A stretch of 64,000 bases of DNA from Chthoniobacter flavus Ellin428 (GCF_000173075.1 NZ_ABVL01000018.1:86076-150075), one strand, 5' to 3'; positions 24,125-32,986 are shown, counted from the first letter of the stretch. The notes: generated by a model not told the origin, from the letters alone. A program made the numbers and translations.

Positions 24125-25900
24125 TCAATAGACGTCGCGCTGATAGCGCTTTTCCGATTTCAGTTTCTGGATGAACTCGGCGGCGGCTTCCTTGCTCAAT
24201 CCGCCGGCCGTTTCCGCGACCTGGTGGAGCGCGGCGTCCACGTCCTTCGCCATGCGGCTCGCATCGCCGCAGACGTAGAAGTGGGCGCCGCTGTCCAACC
24301 AAGACCAAAGTTCCGCCGCATTTTCCAACATGCGGTTCTGCACATAGATTTTTTCCGCCTGATCACGGGAAAAGGCGAGGTCGAGCCGCGTCAGGTGACC
24401 ATCGCTCACCCAGCCCTCGAGCTGCTCCTGATAGAGGAAATCCGTCGAACGCTTCTGATCGCCGAAGAAGAGCCAGTTGCCTCCTTTCGCCCCGGTCGCA
24501 CGGCGTTCCTCGAGAAAAGCGCGGAAGGGCGCGATGCCTGTGCCCGGGCCGCACATGATCACCGGCACGTCGCCATTCTCCGGCAGGCGGAAGCCATGAG
24601 AAGTCTGAACGAAGACCGGCACCGGTGTATTATCCGCGCACCGATCCGCGAGGAAGGTCGAGCATACGCCTTTGCGATTGCGTCCATAGCCATCGTAGCG
24701 CACCGCCGCCACCGTGAGATGCACCTCATCGGGATGCGCCTTCGGGCTGGAGGAGATGGAATACAAACGCGGCTGCAGCTTCTTCAGCAAGCCGGTGAGT
24801 TCCGCCGCGGCAAAGGGCTGGGTGAGTCCGCCAATCACGTCGATGATCTCGCGGCCCCACAGCCACTTCTTCAAATCGTCCTTGCGCGCTGGATCCAGCA
24901 GCGCGGCCAGTTCACCGCCCGCGGCGCCACGCTCGCCGGCCGCCTTGAGCAGGTCTGGCGTCGGCCGCGTGATGTCATACTGCTGGGTAAGCGCCAGGCG
25001 GAGCGAAGTCTCGGTGCCCTCCGGCGTCGTCACCGCTTCTTCCCCGTCGCAACCCAGCGCCTCGAGCACATCGTGAACGAGCGCACCGCAGTTCGCCGGC
25101 ATCACGCCGAGCGCGTCACCGACTTCGTAGCTGAGTCCCGAGCCGGCGAGTGAGATTTCATAGTGTCGCACTTCCTTGCCGGAACCGTCGGCATTGAGCA
25201 GGCGATTCGCCAGCAGGCGGGCCGGGAAGGGATTCTTCTTCGACCAGCCTTGCGGAGCCTCCTCCGTGGAGGCGTCCGCTTCGCCGGAGGTGAGAGCGGG
25301 AGTGTCCGAGGAAGAGGAAAGCGCCGCGAAGACGCCTTCCGTCCACTCTTTCGCGGGCGTTTCGTAATCGACATCGCAATCCACGCGCGGATGCACACGC
25401 TTTGCACCGAGCTTCTCGAGGCGCTCATCGCAGTTCTTGCCGAACTGGCAGAACGCCGAATAGTTCGTATCGCCCAGCGCGAGAACCGAATAGTGGAGGT
25501 GGGCGAGCGGCGGCGCGGCTTCGCCCTGGAGGTAATTCCAGAACGCCTGCGCGTTGTCCGGCGGTTCGCCGTCACCGTAAGTGCTCGTGATCACCAGGAC
25601 GTTTTCCTCCTTGGTGAGGTCGACGGTTTCGTATTTCGCCATGTCCACGAGCTTCGGCGCAAAGCCGCGCTTCACCGCTTCTTTCGAGGTCTTTTTCGCG
25701 AGGCCTTCTGCGGTGCCGGTCTGGCTGCCGTAGAAAACGACCAGGGGCTTGGCCGGTGCGGCGGGTCCGGAGGGCAGGCCCGCCAGGGCGCTCTCCGCCA
25801 TGCTGGCGTCGGAGAACATACCGGCGAGATAACCGTTGAGCCAGAGGCGCTGTTCGGGGGAGAACGGGGCGTTTTCTGGGATAAACGGAATCTTATTCAT
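24125..25900 (-). CDS. cysJ: CysJ-like NADPH flavoprotein reductase in the nitrate operon
   Basis: A 591-residue diflavin reductase: an N-terminal flavodoxin domain (FYGSQTGTAEGLA near 60; TSTYGDGEPP), an FAD domain (RLYSISSSPKA, GVCSTFLAD) and a C-terminal NADPH domain (MCGPGTGIAPFRAFLEER, YVCGDASRMAKDV), ending RYQRDVY exactly as sulfite reductase alpha subunits do. Alone it would be called CysJ. Here it sits 5 bases before nirA and 1 base after a kinase-phosphatase gene in a nitrate operon with no cysI-like second reductase, so its probable job is to feed NADPH electrons to NirA. Start at 25900 gives the normal length. Confidence 0.88.
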   Translation of the reverse strand: MNKIPFIPENAPFSPEQRLWLNGYLAGMFSDASMAESALAGLPSGPAAPAKPLVVFYGSQTGTAEGLAKKTSKEAVKRGFAPKLVDMAKYETVDLTKEENVLVITSTYGDGEPPDNAQAFWNYLQGEAAPPLAHLHYSVLALGDTNYSAFCQFGKNCDERLEKLGAKRVHPRVDCDVDYETPAKEWTEGVFAALSSSSDTPALTSGEADASTEEAPQGWSKKNPFPARLLANRLLNADGSGKEVRHYEISLAGSGLSYEVGDALGVMPANCGALVHDVLEALGCDGEEAVTTPEGTETSLRLALTQQYDITRPTPDLLKAAGERGAAGGELAALLDPARKDDLKKWLWGREIIDVIGGLTQPFAAAELTGLLKKLQPRLYSISSSPKAHPDEVHLTVAAVRYDGYGRNRKGVCSTFLADRCADNTPVPVFVQTSHGFRLPENGDVPVIMCGPGTGIAPFRAFLEERRATGAKGGNWLFFGDQKRSTDFLYQEQLEGWVSDGHLTRLDLAFSRDQAEKIYVQNRMLENAAELWSWLDSGAHFYVCGDASRMAKDVDAALHQVAETAGGLSKEAAAEFIQKLKSEKRYQRDVY

Positions 25901-25901
25901 G

Positions 25902-27524
25902 TCAGTGATGCAATAATTTGGCGAGGAGGTAGAGGGTGAGGGCGAGGAGGATGAAAAAGCCGGTCTGGTAAAAGCGCAGGGGAGTGCATTTTCCACCGCC
26001 GGGTTCCTGATAAAACGGCTCGACCTTTTCCGGGTGAGCGAGGTCAAACGCGACTTCGGAATAGTGCTGGTAGCGGCGTTCCGGGATCACCGCGAGCGCG
26101 CGTAGGATCAGGGAATCCAGCCACGGCGGGAGATTGGGATTCAAGCGAACCGGCGCCTTCGCCTTATTAAACACCGGCGTCTGGAACCGTTCGATTTCGC
26201 CATAGGGGAAGGAACGGGTCAGCGCTTCGTAAAGCGTCACACCGATGGCGAAAACTTCCGTGCGCTCGGAGATTGGGGCCTGGCGGAAACGCTCGGGCGC
26301 GAGATAGCTGGCCGTGCCGGCCCGCGAAGTGATGGAAAAGATTTCCGTCGCGCTGCCGAGATCGACAAGCTTGAAACTCAGCCGGTCGTAGCCGGTGATG
26401 ACGAGGATGTTCTCCGGCTTGATGTCGCCGTGCACCAGGTCGCACCGCAGCAAAAACTGCGAAGCCTCGACGAGAAACTTGCCGAGCTCCACCGCTTCAT
26501 CCACCGCCAGCGGCCGCGCCTTCAAGAGCATGCGCAGGCTCGGTGCCTCGACGAACTCCATGACGTAGTAGTGGGCGGTGCGCTTTTCGGGCACCACGGC
26601 CTCTACGAAAAAGGCACCGCCGAGACGGGTGGCATTCCAGGTTTCCTTGATGAACTGATGCAACACCGCCTCGCTGTCCCGCGCTTCCAGCGGCGCGAAC
26701 TTCAGCGTCCAGCGCTGGCCATCCTTGGTCGCAAGCCACACGCGATCGCTGTGCTGAAACGGGCGGACGAGTTCGTAACCATCGATCACGTCACCCTTCT
26801 GCAATGTCTCGGGGATATGGAGCGGGAGCTGGCTCACGGCGCGCAGCTTACCCGTTTCTGCGATATCAATCACGATCGCACTCATGTCGTCGAGTTGCTC
26901 GGGTTTGGCCACCGAACGCGCGTGCTGGACGATCGCCCGCGCGGCGTAACGCTGCGCGAGGCGCGCGTTGAGCTCGCTCTCATCGAGCACGTTCGAAACG
27001 CCGTCCGAGCAGAGGAAAGCGATGTCCCCGTCGTTGAGCTCGCGCTCGAAGCAGTAAGGCTCCACATCCGGCGCGAGGCCGATCGCGCGGCGCAGGACAT
27101 GCCGCATTTGCTCATCCACGTGATCCTCAGAAAGCCGCGCGAGCTGGCCGCCGCGGGCGAGATACACGCGGGAGTCGCCGACGTTCAGGCCGAAGAGACG
27201 GTTGCCCTCGATGACCGCCACAGAAAGCGTGGAGATCATCTCGGGAGCGTCGTGCTGCAGCATGGATTCGTGGTGCAAGGTGCGGTTGATGAGCCGGGTG
27301 AATTCGGTGAGCGCCTTCTGCGGCGGCCACGATTCGGGCCGCGCGCTGTAGTTGCTGACCAGCGATTCCACGATGCGCGCGGAAGCCTCGCGGCCCCGGC
27401 GCGCCGCGCCGGTGCCGTCGGCGAGCACGGCGATCACCGTCTCGTCCCACGCCTTCACGGCAAAGGCGTCTTCCGATTCCTTGCCGTCGCGCGGGAGGCC
27501 GTAACTGGTCAGGTTCACTTTCAT
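25902..27524 (-). CDS. bifunctional PP2C phosphatase / Ser-Thr kinase, membrane-anchored
   Basis: A 540-residue fusion. Residues 1-235 are a PP2C phosphatase (ADGTG, NVGDSRVYL, CSDGVSN, DDMSAIVID). Residues 250-510 are a Hanks-type kinase with HGDIKPEN catalytic loop, DLGSA in place of DFG, and GTASYLAPERF. The glycine loop is degenerate. One C-terminal helix (about 517-537) anchors it with both domains in the cytoplasm. It lies inside the nitrate operon, 14 bases after narK and 1 base before the flavoprotein gene. Similar fusions beside nitrate transporters are known in Pseudomonas-type nitrate assimilation loci, so a role in controlling NarK or the reductases is likely; the substrate is unknown. 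Confidence 0.88.
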   Translation of the reverse strand: MKVNLTSYGLPRDGKESEDAFAVKAWDETVIAVLADGTGAARRGREASARIVESLVSNYSARPESWPPQKALTEFTRLINRTLHHESMLQHDAPEMISTLSVAVIEGNRLFGLNVGDSRVYLARGGQLARLSEDHVDEQMRHVLRRAIGLAPDVEPYCFERELNDGDIAFLCSDGVSNVLDESELNARLAQRYAARAIVQHARSVAKPEQLDDMSAIVIDIAETGKLRAVSQLPLHIPETLQKGDVIDGYELVRPFQHSDRVWLATKDGQRWTLKFAPLEARDSEAVLHQFIKETWNATRLGGAFFVEAVVPEKRTAHYYVMEFVEAPSLRMLLKARPLAVDEAVELGKFLVEASQFLLRCDLVHGDIKPENILVITGYDRLSFKLVDLGSATEIFSITSRAGTASYLAPERFRQAPISERTEVFAIGVTLYEALTRSFPYGEIERFQTPVFNKAKAPVRLNPNLPPWLDSLILRALAVIPERRYQHYSEVAFDLAHPEKVEPFYQEPGGGKCTPLRFYQTGFFILLALTLYLLAKLLHH

Positions 27525-27538
27525 CAGTTCAAATCAAG

Positions 27539-28885
27539 TCAGATGCGGGCATTCGCGATCGCGCCCCAAGTGGTGCGCCAGCGGGTTTTCACGAGGCCGA
27601 GACCGCAGATCGCCAGGAGGCAGAGCGCGGCGAAGATGAAGAAGCCGGGCGCGTAGGAACCCGTGAAGCCCTTGGCCAGGCCCAGCGAGCTGGCCAGGTA
27701 AAAGCCACCTACGCCACCGCCCGCGCCGACCAGGCCAGTCATCACGCCGATGTCCTTGCCGAAGCGCTGCGGCAGCAATTGAAAGACCGCGCCATTCGCC
27801 ATGCCGAGCGCGCCGGAGGCGAAGATGAAGGTGGTGACATTGAAGCCGAGGTTGTGCTGCAAGGTTCCGGCAACGAGGGCCACACCCGCGACGGCATAGA
27901 ACACGTAGAGCGCGCGAATGCCACCGATGCGATCGGCCATCGCGCCGCCCACCGGACGCAACACCGCCCCGACACACGTGCAGAGCGCGGCGAAGTCACC
28001 AGCATGCACCGCCGTGAGACCGTATTCGCTCTTGAAGTAGAGCACGTAGCTGCTCGCCAGGCCCACGAAACCGCCGAAGCTCACCGTGTAGTAAAAGCAG
28101 AACCAGTGGGCATCCTTGTCCCTAAGCAGGGTCATGTAATCCACGAGGCGCTTCTTTTTCACTTCGACCTGCGCTTCACGCGAAAAGACCACGTAAATCA
28201 CCAACACGATGACCGCAGGGATCAACGCGAGACCGAACACCGTCTTCCAGCCGTAGGCCGCTGCGAGGCGTGGTGCGAAGAGCGCATCGAGCACGGTGCC
28301 GATATTGCCTGCACCGGCGAGGCCCATGACCACGCCCTGCATGTTCGGCGGATACCAGCGTCCCGCTTGCGGCAGCGCGACCGCGAAGCTGGCCCCGCCG
28401 AAGCCGAGGACCATGCCCATGAGCAGTGTGGCCTGATAATTTGGCAGCCCGAAAACGTAAGCGCCGATCAAGCCAGCGATCACCACGAGCTGGGCGATGA
28501 TCCCGGTATTCTTCGCGCCGATGCGATCCACCAACAAACCGAGGATAATACGCAGCACCGCACCCGAGAGGATCGGCACCGCGACCATGAAGCCCTTTTG
28601 CTCCGGCGAGAGATGCAGGGCATCGCCTATCTGCGCGCCGAGCGGACCGAGCACGGTCCAGACCATGAAACTGAAATCGAAATACAGGAATGCGGTGAGC
28701 AACGTTGGCCAGTGGCCGGAGTTTTTGAGATCGGAGAATTTCAAATTGGCGGTTGGTTTTGGGTTTAACGCACTGGCAGTTGTGACAGCACGCGCCCGAG
28801 CCATTAGCTCCGCCCGTGCCAAAGAAGACGAATTGCTCGCGAAATGCCGTTCATCGTCCTCATTCACGTCATGAAAAACTTTCAT
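27539..28885 (-). CDS. narK: NarK/NasA-type nitrate/nitrite MFS transporter
   Basis: A 448-residue, 12-helix nitrate/nitrite porter. The nitrate signatures are present: helix 5 FGGASFAVALPQAGRWYP and helix 11 GLVGAGGGVGGFYLA, with the conserved arginine in LSGAVLRIILGLLVDR. The N-terminal 50 residues are hydrophilic and not conserved, so translation could start at an internal ATG (MARARAVTTAS) instead. First gene of the nitrate operon; the 415-base region upstream should carry its promoter. Confidence 0.9.
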   Translation of the reverse strand: MKVFHDVNEDDERHFASNSSSLARAELMARARAVTTASALNPKPTANLKFSDLKNSGHWPTLLTAFLYFDFSFMVWTVLGPLGAQIGDALHLSPEQKGFMVAVPILSGAVLRIILGLLVDRIGAKNTGIIAQLVVIAGLIGAYVFGLPNYQATLLMGMVLGFGGASFAVALPQAGRWYPPNMQGVVMGLAGAGNIGTVLDALFAPRLAAAYGWKTVFGLALIPAVIVLVIYVVFSREAQVEVKKKRLVDYMTLLRDKDAHWFCFYYTVSFGGFVGLASSYVLYFKSEYGLTAVHAGDFAALCTCVGAVLRPVGGAMADRIGGIRALYVFYAVAGVALVAGTLQHNLGFNVTTFIFASGALGMANGAVFQLLPQRFGKDIGVMTGLVGAGGGVGGFYLASSLGLAKGFTGSYAPGFFIFAALCLLAICGLGLVKTRWRTTWGAIANARI

Positions 28886-29135
28886 ACACGGGCGATGCCT
28901 CTGATTTTCGGAGCTTTACGACGTCCCTGGGCGGTCCGCCCTTGACAAAAAATTTTCGCGATCCCCGCTTTTCCTCTGAAATCGGGCTTCTTCGCGGGTC
29001 GCCGGCAATGGCGTCTTTTGCACAAACTGGTTAGAATTTGCATAGGAAGCAACAGGAGCGGCCTCTGTCGAAAATGCGCAAAAACCTCCGACCGGGCGGT
29101 CTTTCAAAACCAATTTCCGAATGCGGAAGGCGTGT

Positions 29136-29199
29136 GGCGCGTTGGTGTAGGGCGCATGGCTCGTCCACTACCGGCCACATGCCCTACACCCACCGCGCC
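29136..29199. repeat. interrupted inverted repeat upstream of narK (element H)
   Basis: GGTGTAGGGC at 29144-29153 pairs perfectly with GCCCTACACC at 29181-29190. Outer arms GGCGCG (29136-29141) and CGCGCC (29194-29199) extend the stem after a 2-3 base internal loop, and CATGG/CCACATG extends it inward. It sits in the gap 3' of the porin gene and 5' of narK, so it could form in the narK leader RNA or belong to the dispersed palindromes of this genome. Confidence 0.7.
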
Positions 29200-29235
29200 G
29201 CTATCGCGAATTACTTCGAGAATTGTCCGTCACCG

Positions 29236-29275
29236 AAAAAAAGCCGCCGTTCCGGTGGTTTCCCGGAACGGCGGC
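29236..29275 (-). terminator. Rho-independent terminator of the porin gene
   Basis: A perfect 13-bp stem (29243-29255 with 29263-29275; GCCGCCGTTCCGG) with a 7-base loop. Read on the minus strand it is followed at once by seven T residues. It lies 26 bases after the porin stop codon at 29301 and is the clearest intrinsic terminator in the window. Confidence 0.92.
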
Positions 29276-29300
29276 GGAGTGGAGCGGAGACGAAGATCGT

Positions 29301-30773
29301 CTAGAAGTTGATCGTCGTCTGAATGTAACCGAAGTTCGCGTCGTCGCTGGCGCCGGTGTCCTTGAGGTAGTTGCCGGCGAAGAAATGCGCGTAGCCCGCC
29401 TGGAATTGCAGGTGCTTGTTCGCATTCCAAGTGACTACCGCACTGATCTCCGAACCGGCATAGTTACTGACATTCCGGCCGCCCACGGTGGAGAGCGGAC
29501 GCACGGCGGTGAGACCGTTGGCGCGGTACCAGACATCGCTATCCGAGGCCAACCAGAAGGCGTTGTATTGCACTTCGGCCGTCAGCGCTTTCACCGGATT
29601 CACGCGCACGCTGAGCATCGCATTGTGCATGTTCTGCCAGGAGAAGTTGTCCATGATGCCGAAGAACCGGTGATTCGTCGGGAACAAGTTCTGGAACGTG
29701 CCGATGTGCCCGTCATGCGGATCGTTGTCGCCCGACGCGTAGTTGTATTCCGCGTAGAGGCGCGGTTTCCAAGCCACGTCGAAGTTGTAGCCGAAGCCCG
29801 CATCCGCGGCGAACGCGCTCAACGGCAAGCCGCGGACATCGCCCGCCTGGTAGGCAAACTCGCCCGTGTACTCCCAGCCCTTGAGCTTCTGCGGGTCGCC
29901 CTTGATCCGCGTGCCGAGCGTCACGAAATCGCTGTGCGCAGCGAGCGAGCCGGAGGGCAGCGCCGTGGTGAGGTTCCCCTGCAGGTTGGTGGTATTTCCC
30001 CGGGGCTGATCGAGCAGGAAGGAGTAGAAATCCCACGTGCCGAACGGCAGCGAATCCATGGAGAGATACAGGCCGCTGAAGACCAGTTCCCGATGATCCT
30101 CGGTGCCGTTGAAGAGATCGGATTGATCGTACTTGTCGCGCGTAATGACGACCGGGGTCGAGGTAAACGCGTCGATCCAAAAGCCGTGGCCTTTGTAGGT
30201 CACCTTCGCCGCATCGAAGGTGCGGCCGAAGTTATTCCAATCGAACGCGCCGACGAGCCGCTCATCGCCGTAGGAGAGGATCTGCCGCCCGACCTTCAAG
30301 CCGAACGGACATTTGTCGTAGTCCGAGATCTCGATATAGGCCTGCCGCAGGTCGAACGCATTGTCACCCTCGGCGGCGCTGACGCCGGGGGTATTGCCGC
30401 GCAGGCCGTTGAACTCGCGGGAGTCCTGGCCCTGCACATAGAGGTGCAGCCACTCGACCGGCTGGACCAGCATGCCGATCCGGAAGCGCTGCTCAAACCA
30501 GTTGCCGTCGGTCACGGAACGGGTGGCGCTATTGAAGTCGAAGTTGTTGTTGCGATTTTCCCAACGCAGGCGCTCCTGCGCGTCGAAGATGAGTTTTCCG
30601 CCGAAGAAACTAAGAGGGTTGGAATCTGTCGGCTTCTCGATTACCGTTTTGTCGCTGGTGGCTTTCACTTCGACATCTCCCGCCAAGGAGGAAATGAGAC
30701 CGCTGGTCAGGAGGGCTGCCGCAAACAGCCCTCCGCTTTTTTTTGCCGAGGAGTAGGTTGGTAGTTGGGTCAT
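29301..30773 (-). CDS. outer-membrane beta-barrel porin (alginate-export-like)
   Basis: A 490-residue exported protein with a signal peptide (about residues 1-31) and alternating beta-strand character to a C-terminal phenylalanine (TTINF), the BAM recognition end. RLRWENRNNNFDF, QDSREFNG and FGLKVGRQILSYGDERL are typical of the AlgE-like/PF13372 porin group, found next to nitrate genes in several Verrucomicrobiota and Planctomycetes. Between the NasS-like gene and narK it probably lets nitrate across the outer membrane. Start at 30773; the longer frame adds a non-signal leader. It ends in a strong intrinsic terminator, so it is a transcription unit separate from narK. Confidence 0.82.
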   Translation of the reverse strand: MTQLPTYSSAKKSGGLFAAALLTSGLISSLAGDVEVKATSDKTVIEKPTDSNPLSFFGGKLIFDAQERLRWENRNNNFDFNSATRSVTDGNWFEQRFRIGMLVQPVEWLHLYVQGQDSREFNGLRGNTPGVSAAEGDNAFDLRQAYIEISDYDKCPFGLKVGRQILSYGDERLVGAFDWNNFGRTFDAAKVTYKGHGFWIDAFTSTPVVITRDKYDQSDLFNGTEDHRELVFSGLYLSMDSLPFGTWDFYSFLLDQPRGNTTNLQGNLTTALPSGSLAAHSDFVTLGTRIKGDPQKLKGWEYTGEFAYQAGDVRGLPLSAFAADAGFGYNFDVAWKPRLYAEYNYASGDNDPHDGHIGTFQNLFPTNHRFFGIMDNFSWQNMHNAMLSVRVNPVKALTAEVQYNAFWLASDSDVWYRANGLTAVRPLSTVGGRNVSNYAGSEISAVVTWNANKHLQFQAGYAHFFAGNYLKDTGASDDANFGYIQTTINF

Positions 30774-30885
30774 TGGATGATTTCGCCAGACGGAGATGCT
30801 CCTCCGGGCAGTCGTGTTGCTGTGATTGGGCCCGTGAACATCCGGGCCGGATTGTTTGGAAAATGCAGAACGGTGAGCGCGGCAG

Positions 30886-31932
30886 TCATGGAACGAGGGC
30901 GCTCGTGAGCTGGGCTGCCTGGGCAAAGAGGTCGGCGCGAAACCAGTCGGCGATCCGCTCCATGGGAATGAGGCTGGGATCCTTCACCACGCCGCTCTTC
31001 ACGAGATTGCGCACCACCCAGGCCGCCTTGTCCGGCGTGGGCGCGTTCACATCCTCGCCGGCGAAAAGATGAAAAGACGAATGCTTTTCGACGCGCCCGT
31101 TGCCGTAATCGAAAGTGCCCGCCATACCCATGCGCAGCGCCTGGATGGGCGCGCTCACATACTCCGGTTGCGCGAGCGTCTCCATCAGCCGTTCGCGGTT
31201 TTCCGGCCGGGTGCAGAATTCGCAGGCCTCGAGGAGCGCGGCGATGAGCGCGAGATGTTCGTGCGACGACCGCTCCGCGAAATCGCGCCGGACCATGAGC
31301 ACTTTCTCCGGATGCCGCGGGGCGATTTCATCGCTGGTCGCGACGCACCATCCGGTGTTGCTTAGCACGGCGAGGGAATTCCACGGCTCGCCCACGCAAT
31401 AGCCGTCGAGATGGCCGGCCTTGAGGTTGGCGTGCACCTGTGCCGGCGGCACGATGACGATGCGCACATCGCGATCCGGCTCGATGCGATGGTTGCGCAG
31501 CCACTCGCGGAGGAGAAGGCTGTGCGAAGAGTAGGTGTGCACGACACCGAAGGTGTAGACTTCATCGCTGTGGATGATCTCGCGCCGCAGCGTGCGACCA
31601 TCGCGCACGCCTTTGTTCCAGAGTGCCTGCGAGAGGGTGATGGCATTGCCATTGAGATTCAGGACCAAGCCGGTGAGGCACTCCACCTGCACGGAGCCCA
31701 GGCCGCAGTTCGCGGCGACCACCAGGCCGGCGGGCGCGTGGGCGGCGTCCAGCTCGCCATACAGCACCTTGTCGCGGATGGTCGCCCAGCCGACTTCGCG
31801 GTGCAGTTCGACGGCCAACCCGTGCTTGGCATAAAGGCCGAGTTCTTTGGCCATGATGATCGGCGCGCAATCCGACAGTGCCACGAAGCCGAGGCGCAAC
31901 GGACGGGAGCGGGCATGGTTTTTGTGGGACAT
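30886..31932 (-). CDS. NasS/NrtA/CmpA-like nitrate-binding protein without signal peptide
   Basis: A 348-residue protein of the NrtA/CmpA solute-binding family: LRLGFVALSDCAPIIMAKELG, GLAVELHREVGW, DAAHAPAGL and a central VGEPWNSLAV. Periplasmic NrtA carries a Tat or lipoprotein signal; this one starts directly at the fold, so it should be cytoplasmic, as NasS is. NasS holds the antiterminator NasT inactive until nitrate or nitrite binds. No NasT (ANTAR) gene is in the window. It is transcribed toward the porin gene and divergently from a LysR regulator, so it may act through an unlinked NasT or with the LysR protein. Confidence 0.82.
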   Translation of the reverse strand: MSHKNHARSRPLRLGFVALSDCAPIIMAKELGLYAKHGLAVELHREVGWATIRDKVLYGELDAAHAPAGLVVAANCGLGSVQVECLTGLVLNLNGNAITLSQALWNKGVRDGRTLRREIIHSDEVYTFGVVHTYSSHSLLLREWLRNHRIEPDRDVRIVIVPPAQVHANLKAGHLDGYCVGEPWNSLAVLSNTGWCVATSDEIAPRHPEKVLMVRRDFAERSSHEHLALIAALLEACEFCTRPENRERLMETLAQPEYVSAPIQALRMGMAGTFDYGNGRVEKHSSFHLFAGEDVNAPTPDKAAWVVRNLVKSGVVKDPSLIPMERIADWFRADLFAQAAQLTSALVP

Positions 31933-32027
31933 TCGTCTTGTGAATCAGAGTTCGCCCCGCGCGATCAGCTTCCCGCGTGCCACGAACTTGATGACCGAAA
32001 AGAAATGGCTTTCAACTTTTCGATGAA

Positions 32028-32050
32028 ATGAATGAATTTGATTCATTCAT
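32028..32050. promoter_or_regulatory. perfect palindrome at the LysR-gene start, probable operator
   Basis: ATGAATGAAT (32028-32037), spacer TTG, then ATTCATTCAT (32041-32050): a perfect 10-bp inverted repeat of the size and AT-rich form expected of a LysR recognition site. It covers the upstream ATG at 32028 and ends in the ATG at 32049, so translation more likely begins at 32049. Position in the divergent gap between the NasS-like and LysR genes suggests autoregulation and control of both genes. Confidence 0.6.
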
Positions 32051-32954
32051 GTCACAACCGCTTGATAGCAGGCAATTGCGCGCCTTTTCCATCCTCGCTC
32101 GCACCGGAAGCTTCACCGAGACCGCCCAGGAGCTCCACCTCTCGCAATCGGCAATCAGCCATTCGATGAAAGCGCTCGAGCAGGAAATCGGCTGTCGCCT
32201 TTTAGACAGAATGGGCAAAACCGTAGTACTCACCCAGGCCGGGGAGCAACTGCTGGTCAGCGCCCAGCGCATTCTCGAAGAGATGGAATCGGCACGCGCC
32301 CAACTCGGACACCTCGGCAAATGGGGCAGCAGCCGGCTGCGCATCGGCGCCAGCACCACAGCCTGCCAGCATATTCTCCCCTCGGTGCTGCGCGAATTTA
32401 AAGAGAGCTTTCCGCAGTGCGCGATCTCGATCGAGCCCGGGGACACCCCGGAAATGATCGAGGCCCTGCGCCAGCATCGCATCGACCTGGCCGTGAATCT
32501 CGAGCCGCGGCGCGACGAACCGCTGGAGTTTCGCCCCCTGTTCACCGATGAGCTGGTTTTCATCACCAGCCCGATCCATCCGTGGGCGAAGAGCGGCCGG
32601 GTAAGCCGCGAAGATATTCCCCGACAACACTACATCCTCTACGGCAAGACGAGTTACACGTTTCAGATGATCGAAACATATTTCCGCAAGGAGCAGATCG
32701 TCCTGCACAGCCTGCTCGATCTCGGCAACATGGAAGCGATCAAGGAACTGGTTAAACTGGGGCTCGGAATCTCCATTCTCGCGCCGTGGTCGTGCATGAA
32801 GGAACTGCAGGAAGGCTCGCTGGTCACGCTCCCGCTGGGCAAACGCAAGCTGCGCCGCCGCTGGGGAGTCCTGCACTGGCGCGGACGCCGCCTCTCGCTC
32901 GCCGAAGAAACATTCATCGGGCTTTGTGAGCAGGTGTCAGAACGGTTCAATTGA
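32049..32954 (+). CDS. LysR-family transcriptional regulator
   Basis: A 301-residue LTTR with an N-terminal winged helix (SRQLRAFSILARTGSFTETA, LSQSAISHSMKALEQE) and a C-terminal periplasmic-binding-like effector domain (SRLRIGASTTACQHILP). It most resembles the CysB/Cbl/CbbR-type regulators of inorganic nutrient assimilation in its effector domain, though this is a weak judgement. The ATG at 32049 is chosen because the one at 32028 lies inside a perfect palindrome. It is divergent from the NasS-like gene, so nitrate assimilation is the likeliest target; the threonine aldolase gene follows 32 bases downstream. Confidence 0.87.
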   Translation: MSQPLDSRQLRAFSILARTGSFTETAQELHLSQSAISHSMKALEQEIGCRLLDRMGKTVVLTQAGEQLLVSAQRILEEMESARAQLGHLGKWGSSRLRIGASTTACQHILPSVLREFKESFPQCAISIEPGDTPEMIEALRQHRIDLAVNLEPRRDEPLEFRPLFTDELVFITSPIHPWAKSGRVSREDIPRQHYILYGKTSYTFQMIETYFRKEQIVLHSLLDLGNMEAIKELVKLGLGISILAPWSCMKELQEGSLVTLPLGKRKLRRRWGVLHWRGRRLSLAEETFIGLCEQVSERFN

Positions 32955-32986
32955 GTTAGATTACCCTCACTACCGCGCGTGAACTT

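Larger units (their letters stand above)
28886..29300. promoter_or_regulatory. upstream region of the nitrate operon, no gene
   Basis: A 415-base gap between narK and the porin gene, both on the minus strand. It contains the porin terminator (29236-29275) and a second long hairpin (29136-29199). The stretch 28886-29130 holds no credible ORF and should carry the narK promoter. On the minus strand an AT-rich AAAATTTTTTGTCAAG lies about 60-80 bases before the narK start. I could not identify a sigma-54 or NtrC-type site. Confidence 0.4.

Noticed and set aside
22389..24131. 580-codon plus-strand ORF opposite nirA
   Set aside because: High-GC antisense shadow: Arg/His/Val-rich composition, no motif, and the minus strand encodes a clear NirA. 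The same holds for long ORFs opposite nasA, the kinase fusions and the APC permease.
29025..29045. Sigma-54 site TGGTTAGAATTTGCA upstream of narK
   Set aside because: The GG-GC spacing is 9 rather than 10 bases, and it is on the plus strand, the wrong direction for narK.
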